Shown here: piece after piece, positions 35,188 through 42,676 of the stretch | Layout: the number at the start of each line of letters is the position of its first letter | Numbering within the stretch: the stretch's first letter is position 1 | Source: Terriglobia bacterium | GTDB taxonomy: Bacteria > Acidobacteriota > Terriglobia > Bryobacterales > Bryobacteraceae | Length of the DNA stretch: 53,759 nt | Direction of reading: 5' to 3' | Assembly (NCBI GenBank): GCA_021324185.1 | Contig: JAJPJN010000146.1 | Span: forward strand, 1-53,759 | Made by a program: the position numbers and the translations under genes | The notes under the pieces: model-generated | Database searches by the model: none | Seen by the model: only the letters and a program-made list of their open reading frames with translations | What the model was told of the DNA's origin: nothing

Positions 35188-36768
35188 ATGAATACTGTTC
35201 TCATTGGAGAAGATGAACCCGAGATTAGAAACTACCTGAAACTCGCTCTGCAGTGCGAGGGGTTCCACACGCATTTCGCGCAAAATGGCGACGAGGTCCT
35301 TGCCAGCCTTTCCCAACAGGACAAAAATTATTCTGCATTGTTGCTGGACATCTTCATGCCCTTTCGCGACGGCATCGACACGCTCAAGGAAGTGCGCAAA
35401 ATGCGCCCCGATTTACCCGTCATCATGATGTCTGTCGCAGCTACGCCAAGCAATGTAGTCACCGCCATGAATTACGGCGCGACCGACTTTCTGCCTAAGC
35501 CCATCGGGCATGCCGATCTGCGCAAATCGCTCGAAAAAGCCATCGGCAGAATCAACGCCCCGGCTGCGCCGGCGCCAGGCTCTGCTTTTATCCCGGACGG
35601 AACCGCCCCATCGCTTGCCGGAACCTGGGCTCAAAAGATTGACATGCTGCTCGAGCAGATCGGCTCCTCCGACGTGCCGGTCTTGCTACAAGGTGAAACC
35701 GGCGTCGGCAAAGAAGTCGTTGCTCGCAAACTCCATGCCCGGTCGAAGCGCGCCAACGGGCCGTTCTTGAAGCTCAATTGTGCCGCTCTGCCCTCCGAGC
35801 TCGTCGAAAGCGAGCTGTTCGGCTACGAAAAGGGCGCCTTCACCGGCGCCTTTAAGAACACGCCCGGAAAATTTGAGATGGCGAATGGCGGAACCATATT
35901 TCTCGATGAGATCGGCGATATGGATTTCCGGCTGCAAGCCAAGCTCCTGCAGGTGCTCCAGGATCGCGAATTTCTGCGCCTCGGCGCCAAGCAGACCTCC
36001 CGCGTGGATGTCCGCATCATGGCCGCCTCTCACTGCGACTTCGAACAGGCCATTCAGAAAGGCAAGTTCCGCGAAGATCTCTACTATCGACTGAACATCG
36101 TCGACATCCACATCCCGCCGCTACGCGAGCGCCGGGATGAAATCATACCGCTGGCGCATTTCTTCCTGCAAAAATACGCCACGCCGGAGCGCCCGGCTCT
36201 CGAAATTCCCTCGGCGCTCAGCCAGGTACTCCTCGAGCACACCTGGCCCGGAAACGTGCGCGAGCTCGAAAACACCATGCAGAAATATCTCGTTCTGCGC
36301 GATCCCGCGCTCCTCGCACAAGACGTGTGTATGAGAATGCGCAAAAAGGCGGCGCCGGCGGTCTTCAATTCTTCAACCACCTCGACCGCGACTGCCGCGC
36401 CCGTTATGCCGCCGGAGCCCAATCCGGCTGCTGCTCCCCCCGCATCCTCCGTACCGGCCACGGTTGCCTGGTCGTCCGCAACCGCCATCAACACGCAGCT
36501 CCCGGCCCCGGCCTTGCCGCAAGCCGAAGCCGCATTGCCGGATTCCGTTTCTCCGCTCTCGCACGTCGAACACACGCGCAGGCTCGGCGAGGCCCAGGTC
36601 ATCCTCAACGCGCTCAACTCTACTCTGTGGAACCGCAAGCAGGCCGCTGCGATGCTCAACGTCGACTACAAGGCGCTTTTGTACAAAATGAAAAAACTTG
36701 GGATCGGCGAAAAGAGACCCGATCCCGCTGTCTTGGTAAAAAGGCCGCCCGCCGCTGATTCCAATTAG
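35188..36768 (+). CDS. prsR: Sigma-54-dependent response regulator, PrsR-like
   Basis: 526-residue NtrC-class activator. The receiver (residues 1-120) begins NTVLIGEDEPEIRNYLKLAL and has phospho-Asp in LLLDIFMPFRDGID. The AAA+ domain has GETGVGKEVVARKLH (Walker A), ELFGYEKGAFTGAFKN with the sigma-54-contacting GAFTGA loop, and GTIFLDEIGDMDF (Walker B). A Pro/Ala-rich linker of about 80 residues leads to a Fis-type HTH (VILNALNSTLWNRKQAAAML). ATG 35188 follows GAGGAG. It resembles the PEP-CTERM-box regulators (TIGR02915-like) that drive exosortase substrate genes with RpoN. The matching -24/-12 sites across this window are its likely targets. Confidence 0.93.
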   Translation: MNTVLIGEDEPEIRNYLKLALQCEGFHTHFAQNGDEVLASLSQQDKNYSALLLDIFMPFRDGIDTLKEVRKMRPDLPVIMMSVAATPSNVVTAMNYGATDFLPKPIGHADLRKSLEKAIGRINAPAAPAPGSAFIPDGTAPSLAGTWAQKIDMLLEQIGSSDVPVLLQGETGVGKEVVARKLHARSKRANGPFLKLNCAALPSELVESELFGYEKGAFTGAFKNTPGKFEMANGGTIFLDEIGDMDFRLQAKLLQVLQDREFLRLGAKQTSRVDVRIMAASHCDFEQAIQKGKFREDLYYRLNIVDIHIPPLRERRDEIIPLAHFFLQKYATPERPALEIPSALSQVLLEHTWPGNVRELENTMQKYLVLRDPALLAQDVCMRMRKKAAPAVFNSSTTSTATAAPVMPPEPNPAAAPPASSVPATVAWSSATAINTQLPAPALPQAEAALPDSVSPLSHVEHTRRLGEAQVILNALNSTLWNRKQAAAMLNVDYKALLYKMKKLGIGEKRPDPAVLVKRPPAADSN

Positions 36769-36776
36769 CGGGCGGC
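36744..36776 (-). terminator. Intrinsic terminator of cohesin-protein gene
   Basis: 9-bp perfect stem GCCGCCCGC/GCGGGCGGC with a 15-base loop. On the minus strand it is followed by CTTTTTACC, so it ends the - strand gene at 36792. It overlaps the last codons of the regulator gene and may act in both directions. Confidence 0.7.
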
Positions 36777-36791
36777 CCGGATCACGGCCGG

Positions 36792-37838
36792 TTAGGGCAC
36801 TAGCAGGATCTGTGCATAGGCCCAGCCCTTGGTATTGAAGGCCAAGACGAACGCGGGCTCGTTTTGCGAAACCCTCGCTGCGCTGGCAGTAAACGTGGCG
36901 CTTGTCGAACCTGCCGCCACCGTTATGCTGCTCGGCACTCTGATGTTGCCGGTCGCAAGAAGCGTAACCTTCGAACCGCCCTGCGGTGCCGCTCCGCTCA
37001 GACGTACCGTGCAAACGATCGAGCCCGGAGTGGTCAGCGTCGAAGCCGCACAGCTCAACCCGCTCACCGCCGGTGTAACTTCAGGCAGCAGCGATAAGGT
37101 CGTGGACGGCGCGTTACTGCCACCCGTGGCGGTCAGCGTGGCCGATTGCGATGTGGTGACGCCGGCAGCCGTTGCCGTAAACGAAGCCGAAGAACTCCCC
37201 GCCGCAAAGCTCACGCTGGCTGGTGCCGTGAGAGCGGCATTATTACTCGCGATCTGAACCTGAAATCCCGCCGGCGCAGCCGAGCTTAAACTAACCGAGC
37301 AGGACGCGGTTCCCGGCGTATTAATGGACGTCGGAGTACACATCAGGCCTACTTGAGGAAGGGCCGCCGTCACCGTAATGTTCCCAACCGCGCCGCTGCT
37401 CGCGATGGGTTCCCCATCCGCGTCCGACACGACCGTTGACGATATCTGCAGCGGCACCACACTGTCTGGTGGGTTGGCTGCCAACTGCACCGTTGCCGTC
37501 GCGATCGTACCGGACGGTACCGCATTCTGATTCACGCCATACAGAACGCAGGTGATGTTTTGCGCGCTCGGGGTGCAGGCCAATGACTTGCCGGAACCCG
37601 TTGCTCCGCCGGCGGCCGCGATCGATACCCCTGTCACATCGGCAGAGGGGTAGCTCATAATCCATTGCAAAGCAGATGGCTGATCAGATCCGGACGTCGA
37701 AATGCCGATATTAAGAGTGACACTTGTACCGGCGGTGCCACTTCCCGAACCCACGGAAGTGACGACTTGCGCGTTTAAACAAACGACAAATAAGGGTAGG
37801 CACAGACTTGCCATTCCCTTATGTGAATATTTATTCAT
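36792..37838 (-). CDS. Secreted protein with N-terminal cohesin domain
   Basis: 348-residue exported protein. Signal peptide MNKYSHKGMASLCLPLFVVCLNAQ. Residues about 25-165 match a cohesin fold: VTLNIGISTSGSDQPSALQW, ITCVLYGVNQNAVPSGTIATATVQL and the closing ISSTVVSDADGEPI. It is followed by two Ser/Thr/Ala-rich Ig-like repeats, each with a C...C pair (GLMCTPTSINTPGTASCSV and GLSCAASTLTTPGSIVCTV). Cohesins bind dockerins, and a dockerin protein is encoded at 21019. The ATG at 37838 was chosen for the signal peptide. A TTGCGG-N17-TATGCT sigma-70-like promoter is at 37855-37883; no sigma-54 match was seen. No anchoring motif is visible, so attachment to the surface is unexplained. Confidence 0.8.
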   Translation of the reverse strand: MNKYSHKGMASLCLPLFVVCLNAQVVTSVGSGSGTAGTSVTLNIGISTSGSDQPSALQWIMSYPSADVTGVSIAAAGGATGSGKSLACTPSAQNITCVLYGVNQNAVPSGTIATATVQLAANPPDSVVPLQISSTVVSDADGEPIASSGAVGNITVTAALPQVGLMCTPTSINTPGTASCSVSLSSAAPAGFQVQIASNNAALTAPASVSFAAGSSSASFTATAAGVTTSQSATLTATGGSNAPSTTLSLLPEVTPAVSGLSCAASTLTTPGSIVCTVRLSGAAPQGGSKVTLLATGNIRVPSSITVAAGSTSATFTASAARVSQNEPAFVLAFNTKGWAYAQILLVP

Positions 37839-38019
37839 GCAAAGATTTGAAGGTAGCATAATGGCCGTATAAAGCGCCCGCAAAAGTTCTCATCGGACGC
37901 GGCTACCTGGGTTCGCAGGCAATCTTTTCCGGCGAATGGGAGGGTAAGGATTTTACTTGCGGATGTGTGGTGAGGCTTTCTTTAGCCAGCAGGGTGGAAT
38001 GGGCGCGGCTAGGCGTTCA

Positions 38020-38076
38020 CGCCTTGTGGGAGCCGTGCTTTTTGTCCCGCGCCGGCTTCTTCAGCCGGCGTTTGTG
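38020..38076. repeat. REP-like hairpin (copy 1)
   Basis: Intergenic DNA between the cohesin and PrsT genes holds CGCCGGCT-TCTTC-AGCCGGCG (38050-38070), preceded by GAGCCGTGCTTTTTGT. Similar GCCGGCTTTC..AGCCGGC and CTTTTTGTGGGGTCGG pieces recur at 52416 and 53636, so this looks like a dispersed palindromic element rather than a terminator; no T-run follows on the PrsT strand. The remaining stretch 37884-38020 shows nothing else I can name. Confidence 0.45.
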
Positions 38077-38106
38077 CGGGGCAGGTTACAGACTGCAGGG
38101 TCTACT

Positions 38107-40362
38107 TCAGTTTTGGATCTTTTCCGGCATCGGCAGCTTCGGATCAAGCTGAAGAGCCGCCTTCAAATTCTCGGACGCCAGCTCGCGATTGCCCATCTTC
38201 GAATACGCCAGCGCCAGGTGATATCGCCGCTCCGCCGTGGGCTGCTTCGCGACCGCCGACTTGAAGTACGAAAGCGCGGAGTCATATAAATTCCTCCGAT
38301 AATAGACCCAGCCGAGCGTATCCTGCGCGTTGGGATCATCGGGCGCCAGCTCCACCGCTTTCTGCGCATATTTGAGTGCTTGATCGGTATCGTCCAGCGC
38401 GAGCACATACGCCATGCCCGCGAGCGCCGGCTCGTTATTTGGCTGCGCATCCACAACCTTCCGGAAATTCTGTAGCGCTGCCGGCCGGTTCCCGGCCTTG
38501 CTATCGATTTCCGCCAGCCGGAGAATCGCGTCGTTATCAGTAGGATGTTTCGCAAGAACCGCCTGCATCTGCCCCCGCGCTTCGTCCAGTAACCCGAGGG
38601 TCATATCAATATCCGCGACCGCCAATCGCGCCGGCAGGTAGTCCGGATTCGCCGCAATCACCTTCAGAAAGGCATCCCGCGATTTGTCGAGATGATGAGC
38701 GTTCGCCTCCCAAACAGCCACCAGGCTTCCCAGATACGGCGATTGCGGCCGTGCTGCCGCCCGTTCCGTAATAACCTGCATGGCTTTGGCTGGATTGCCC
38801 TGCGCAGCATACGTCCGCGCCAGCAGGTCAACGGCGTTCATATTCTCGGGCTGCTGCTCCAGCACCTTATTTAAGGATGCACGCGCGCCTTCGAAATCTT
38901 TTTGCGACGACCGCAACAGAGCATCCTGGTACAACAGATCCGCCGTCGGGCTGCTCGCCAGCCGGGCATCCAACGCAGACCGCACCTCCGCCGTTTTGCC
39001 CAGCGCCATCCATACCCAGTTTTGTTCAATTACGTACGCAAGATCCTGTTTCTGGCGTGCGGGCGCGTCGTTCAGAACCTGCTGCGCCTCGCTTGCACTC
39101 TTCGCCCGCAGGATCGTCGACAGATCAATCCTCGCCGCAAGCAGCGCCGGATTCAGCCGCAGCGCGTCATTTAGTTCCTGCCTCTGGACCAGCGCATCCC
39201 CGCGCAATGCGGCCACTCTCGCCAGCCCATAGTGCGCCTCCGCAGATTGCGGATTAAAAGTGAGCACCGAATGCAAATCGGCCTCGGTCTGGCTCAGTTG
39301 CCCGCTGTTCAGGAAGAATGTGGCGCGCTGCAATAAAGCATCGGAATCCTTCGGATTGCGTTTCAGCGCCTCGTCCAGAACTTTCTGTGCATCCTGCAAG
39401 TGCCCGCTCTGCGCGTACGTCGTGACCAGCATGGCCCGAACGCTTCGATCGTCCGGGTTTTGCCGCAGAAGCTGGCGCAACTCAGAAATCGCCTCGTCCG
39501 CTTTGCCGTGTTGCAGCAAAAACTCGGCGTGTACGGTTTTATATCCTTGCCCGGGAAGTTGGGAAATCGTGCGATAGTCCTGATCCGCTTCGGCGAAATT
39601 GCCGCGCCGCAGCGCATAACCAGCACTTAATGCCAAAGCAGCCGGGCTTTTCGGATTCAATTCCAGCGCCCGCCGGACCAGCGGCTCGGCCTCTGCCGTT
39701 CGACCCCTCTTGGTATAAAACATCGCCAAAGTAAGCACCGCATCGCTCGACTTCGGCGACTTCTCGACCATATTTTTCAGTACCGCCTCGGCGCCCGCCG
39801 CATCACCCTGCTTCAGCTTCAGGTTGGCCAGATCCACATCGGCACTCAGGTCCTGTGGCGCCTTGTCTACGGCTGTCTGCAGATCCTGTTCGGCGGCATC
39901 TTTCTTCCCCAATCGCATGTCCAGCAATGCCAGCGTTCGTAAAGCATCCGAGTTGCCGGGTTGCGCAGCCAGAACTCCTTCCACGCGCTCTCGCGCCGAC
40001 TTCAGCACCTCCGGATCATGAGCCCCGCTCTGAAACTTGGCAATCATCAATTGCGCGTCGGCATGCTTGGGATTGACATCGGCCGCCTTACGGAACAAAC
40101 CAAAGGCGGTTCGGTAATCCCCCATCTGCGTGTAGACAAGGCCAAGCCGGTAAATCGGCTCGGCATCCTTCGGCATAACCTGAATCGCGTTTCGAAATTC
40201 GAGGATCGCCCGCGGGTAATCGTGTTTGGCTACGAAGTCGTTGCCTCGTTTCATAAACCGGGCTTCCTTCTCAGCGGGGGTTCGCATACACCCCGCAAGG
40301 AATGCGCACAGCACAACGGCGGTCAGGGCACGGGGAGGGCAAATAGCAGAAAGAGTTTTCAT
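38107..40362 (-). CDS. prsT: TPR-repeat lipoprotein PrsT of the exosortase/PEP-CTERM system
   Basis: 751-residue protein. The N-terminus is a lipoprotein signal (ALTAVVLCAFLAGC, lipobox LAGC), so it is probably lipid-anchored in the envelope. The rest consists of about twenty TPR-type helical repeats, for example AILEFRNAIQVMPKDAEPIY, AEPLVRRALELNPKSPAALA and ALKYAQKAVELAPDDPNAQD. Length and layout match the TIGR02917-like PrsT family that goes with PrsK/PrsR. Such a protein may organise exopolysaccharide or PEP-CTERM protein export. A near-consensus sigma-54 promoter, TGGCGC-N5-TTGCA, is 40 bases upstream (40402-40419). Confidence 0.93.
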   Translation of the reverse strand: MKTLSAICPPRALTAVVLCAFLAGCMRTPAEKEARFMKRGNDFVAKHDYPRAILEFRNAIQVMPKDAEPIYRLGLVYTQMGDYRTAFGLFRKAADVNPKHADAQLMIAKFQSGAHDPEVLKSARERVEGVLAAQPGNSDALRTLALLDMRLGKKDAAEQDLQTAVDKAPQDLSADVDLANLKLKQGDAAGAEAVLKNMVEKSPKSSDAVLTLAMFYTKRGRTAEAEPLVRRALELNPKSPAALALSAGYALRRGNFAEADQDYRTISQLPGQGYKTVHAEFLLQHGKADEAISELRQLLRQNPDDRSVRAMLVTTYAQSGHLQDAQKVLDEALKRNPKDSDALLQRATFFLNSGQLSQTEADLHSVLTFNPQSAEAHYGLARVAALRGDALVQRQELNDALRLNPALLAARIDLSTILRAKSASEAQQVLNDAPARQKQDLAYVIEQNWVWMALGKTAEVRSALDARLASSPTADLLYQDALLRSSQKDFEGARASLNKVLEQQPENMNAVDLLARTYAAQGNPAKAMQVITERAAARPQSPYLGSLVAVWEANAHHLDKSRDAFLKVIAANPDYLPARLAVADIDMTLGLLDEARGQMQAVLAKHPTDNDAILRLAEIDSKAGNRPAALQNFRKVVDAQPNNEPALAGMAYVLALDDTDQALKYAQKAVELAPDDPNAQDTLGWVYYRRNLYDSALSYFKSAVAKQPTAERRYHLALAYSKMGNRELASENLKAALQLDPKLPMPEKIQN

Positions 40363-40401
40363 GACAACGTTTACGGCTCGCTCCTAAGGTGTACCTGGAT
40401 T

Positions 40402-40419
40402 CCTGCAATCGGCGCGCCA
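40402..40419 (-). promoter_or_regulatory. Sigma-54 promoter of prsT
   Basis: TGGCGC-GCCGA-TTGCA on the minus strand is the closest match in the window to the consensus TGGCAC-N5-TTGCA. The predicted transcription start is about 31 bases before the ATG at 40362, with AGGAG in the leader. Confidence 0.75.
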
Positions 40420-40434
40420 AAACGTCGAATAAAT

Positions 40435-40462
40435 AAAAAAGGCGGAGCTCTTACGCCCCGCC
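40435..40462 (-). terminator. Intrinsic terminator of first PEP-CTERM gene
   Basis: On the minus strand GGCGGGGC-GTAAGA-GCTCCGCC is followed by TTTTTTATT, 31 bases after the stop codon. One stem mismatch; otherwise a textbook rho-independent terminator that also insulates the prsT promoter. Confidence 0.8.
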
Positions 40463-40493
40463 CATCCTATCGAAAACGAAGTGGAACTACTGT

Positions 40494-41147
40494 TTAGGCT
40501 GCCTTACGCCGGCGCCTGTAAGCAATTCCCGCACCCAGAAGCGAAAGACCCATCAGGCCCAGGCTTGCCGGTTCAGGGGTGGCTGTCAGCGGCAACGTAG
40601 TCTGCAAAACGGCGGGAGCTCCGCAGCACTCGTCGTAATATAACGAGAACGAAAACGTCCCCGACGGTCCAGTGTACGTCCCCGACGAATTTTCGGGCGA
40701 CGTCACGTTAGGCGCGTCCACAACATCGACACCATTAATAATCAGGTCGACGCCGTCATCGTGAAAGATGTTGAACGACTCGCCGGTAGTGACGGTCACG
40801 GTCCCCGTAAGGTCCATGATCGTGTTAGTGGGTCCACTAGACATGGCCAGCGCCGCGGACGAAGCACCGGACGTAATGGTGCCCCCACCGGACGTCACAA
40901 ATGCGGCTCCCGTATAGCTGGGCTGTGCACCGGTTCCGGCTTGCATATTGATAGTGCCGGTTGGCAGGGTAAACGTGTAAGCGCCACTGTGTGATGCTGC
41001 AGCCGCGCTGAAGTTCGCCGCAGTGGCACTGGGGCTTCCGGTCCAAAGGTATGCTGTTCCGCTCACTTGCGCGTTCGCGGCAACAGTCAATCCCATGGTT
41101 GCTACGCAGCACGCAGCCGCGTAGAAGAAAATACTCTTACCTTTCAT
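40494..41147 (-). CDS. PEP-CTERM exported protein, PA14/GLEYA-like
   Basis: 217-residue exosortase substrate. Signal peptide (FFYAAACCVATMGLTVAANA), a beta-rich body and a C-terminal sorting tail: ATPEPASLGLMGLSLLG with the PEP motif, a hydrophobic helix and a terminal RRRRKAA cluster. The body contains IFHDDGVDLIINGV, the DDG-type loop of PA14 domains, and SLYYDECCGAPAVL with a double Cys in the place where PA14 proteins have YYE..G.A. The paralog at 41399 shares all these features. It should be exported, cleaved at PEP and delivered to the surface or glycan. The start has a strong AAGGAGG. Confidence 0.9.
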   Translation of the reverse strand: MKGKSIFFYAAACCVATMGLTVAANAQVSGTAYLWTGSPSATAANFSAAAASHSGAYTFTLPTGTINMQAGTGAQPSYTGAAFVTSGGGTITSGASSAALAMSSGPTNTIMDLTGTVTVTTGESFNIFHDDGVDLIINGVDVVDAPNVTSPENSSGTYTGPSGTFSFSLYYDECCGAPAVLQTTLPLTATPEPASLGLMGLSLLGAGIAYRRRRKAA

Positions 41148-41185
41148 AATCCTCCTTAGAGCTCGAGCTTAAGGCTCGCCCTATG

Positions 41186-41203
41186 CACGCACTTTCAGGT
41201 CCA
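41186..41203 (-). promoter_or_regulatory. Candidate sigma-54 promoter of first PEP-CTERM gene
   Basis: TGGACC-TGAAA-GTGCG on the minus strand with GG-N10-GC spacing. Leader of about 30 bases with AAGGAGG. A CCGATAAATCGG dyad lies about 66 bases upstream at 41269-41280. Confidence 0.6.
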
Positions 41204-41338
41204 CCTCGTCTCCCACAGTAGTTTCAATCAGTTAGCAAATTGGCGATCAGACTTGCTTCGCAATGCAGCCGATAAATCGGGAAACTTTCCTGACATTTTG
41301 CGACCAAATCTCTCACACTCAACACCCCGATCAAAGCC

Positions 41339-41364
41339 AAAAAAAGCGGAGTCGAAGCTCCGCT
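41339..41364 (-). terminator. Intrinsic terminator of second PEP-CTERM gene
   Basis: On the minus strand AGCGGAG-CTTCGA-CTCCGCT runs into TTTTTTGG, 35 bases after the stop codon at 41399. Perfect 7-bp stem. Confidence 0.8.
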
Positions 41365-41398
41365 TTCTTGTTTCGAGATGTCGGTAACTAAACGCGAC

Positions 41399-42118
41399 TT
41401 AGACTGCTTTGCGCCGCCGCCGGTACGCCACGCCCGCAGTTAGTAAAGCAATCCCCATCAAGCCCAGGCTCGCCGGTTCCGGTGTCGCCACCACGCCTAG
41501 CCCTCGCACGCTAAGATCGGCCGGACCGCCGCAGCACTCATCGTAGATCAGTGTGAAGCTCTCCGTAGTTGCCGGGCCGGAGTAAAAATAAGTACTCGTG
41601 TCAGTGGCCGTGGGATCGCTGTCATTTATTACTAAGTTGCCGGCTGCCGTCCCACCCAGATAGAGCTGAACGCCATCATCGTGCGTAATACGGATCAGGT
41701 CATTGTGGGTCAGGGCAGCAGTGCCGGTGATCTCCATAATCGTGCTCTTACAGGTCGGGTTAAAGAAGCTGCCGCAAGGAACGAAACTGTTTGCAAACCC
41801 CTGGGCCATCTGTTGGCTCGCCGCGCTGCTACCGGAGGTGACGGTTCCTCCGCCGCTGGTCACCCACTGATTGCCTGTATAAGGCCCACTGAAGAAACCG
41901 CCCGCCGCAAACGTGACCCCGTTGAATGTAGGGGCCGTCCAGGTATACGAACCCGTGTTCGCTCCCCCAGCGGCCGTGTTGAATTCGGAAAGCGTCGCAA
42001 ACTGTCCCGCCGCCCCCGGAACTCCGATGTACGCTGTGCCGTTGATCTGTGCACTGGCGCTAAAACTAAGTGCCATGACTGCTACGCTGCATGCCGCGCT
42101 ATAAAAAAGAATACGCAT
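41399..42118 (-). CDS. PEP-CTERM exported protein, PA14/GLEYA-like (paralog)
   Basis: 239-residue exosortase substrate and a paralog of the protein at 40494. Signal peptide MRILFYSAACSVAVMALSFSASA, body with TSGGGTVTSGSSAASQQMAQ, RITHDDGVQLYLGG and TLIYDECCGGPADL, then the sorting tail ATPEPASLGLMGIALLTAG and RRRRKAV. The C-terminal 30 residues are almost identical to the paralog, the middle less so, as expected for a tandem duplication with the tail under selection. The body has an additional Cys pair (VPCGSFFNPTCKS). The start at 42118 follows GGGAG by 8 bases; an in-frame upstream ATG at 42202 would precede the sigma-54 start. Confidence 0.9.
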   Translation of the reverse strand: MRILFYSAACSVAVMALSFSASAQINGTAYIGVPGAAGQFATLSEFNTAAGGANTGSYTWTAPTFNGVTFAAGGFFSGPYTGNQWVTSGGGTVTSGSSAASQQMAQGFANSFVPCGSFFNPTCKSTIMEITGTAALTHNDLIRITHDDGVQLYLGGTAAGNLVINDSDPTATDTSTYFYSGPATTESFTLIYDECCGGPADLSVRGLGVVATPEPASLGLMGIALLTAGVAYRRRRKAV

Positions 42119-42161
42119 GAATGTGTCTCCCGCTAGATTGGAACTTCGTCCCCGCTCACCA

Positions 42162-42179
42162 ACCGCACGTCGCTTGCCA
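42162..42179 (-). promoter_or_regulatory. Candidate sigma-54 promoter of second PEP-CTERM gene
   Basis: TGGCAA-GCGAC-GTGCG on the minus strand, GG-N10-GC. The predicted leader is about 37 bases and includes the GGGAG ribosome site of the ATG at 42118. Confidence 0.6.
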
Positions 42180-42458
42180 ATTGGGATGTTTCCTGAAATC
42201 AACTACTTCGCGTCATCTATTTCTGCTCCGTGTCAATCCAGTCCTACTGTTTGGGAAACCGTCACCAAATTTCGGGAATGTTCGCCGTACTACGTTGCCC
42301 AGTATGGGATATCAATCTACGGTGTTACTGACGCCAACCGGCCACCCGCTGGAATAACTTTCAACTTTTTTGGACTGTTGGGTGTTTTTCGATAACTCAC
42401 CCAATCGAGCCACGGCGCTTAGCTTCGCAAAATCCAGTAATAACAACGTTTTGCTAAG

Positions 42459-42476
42459 TGGCTGAAAAGTTGCTCT
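42459..42476 (+). promoter_or_regulatory. Candidate sigma-54 promoter of XrtA-type deacetylase
   Basis: TGGCTG-AAAAG-TTGCT on the plus strand with GG-N10-GC spacing. The leader to the ATG at 42677 would be about 190 bases, longer than at the other sites. Confidence 0.55.
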
Positions 42477-42676
42477 GGTGTGTGCGCCCCATACCAAAGA
42501 GCCTTTATGGTCGAACAGTTGAAAGATTACGTCTGCCTCACTTCTGTTTCTCTCGTTTTAAATTGCGCCATTAAGCTGTTGCAGTGGGCGCGGCCGTCGA
42601 AAAGAACAGAATCATCGAATCGGATCACCTCCGCCATTGTTCCCGTCCTGGCCTCCGACTTAGAACAATAAGAGCA

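Larger units (their letters stand above)
42119..42676. other. Long divergent regulatory region
   Basis: 558 bases between the second PEP-CTERM gene (leftward) and the deacetylase gene (rightward). It holds two oppositely directed sigma-54 matches (42162-42179 and 42459-42476) and a TTGGGTG ... CACCCAA inverted repeat (42378-42404, 13-base spacer) roughly 55 bases upstream of the rightward one, where an activator could serve both. An open frame for a 54-residue peptide (42507-42671) has no family match and is not called as a gene. Confidence 0.5.

Noticed and set aside
42507-42671. 54-residue open frame between the sigma-54 site and the deacetylase gene
   Set aside because: Weak ribosome site, no recognisable domain, and codon composition unlike its neighbours. 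It might be a leader peptide, but nothing positive supports it.
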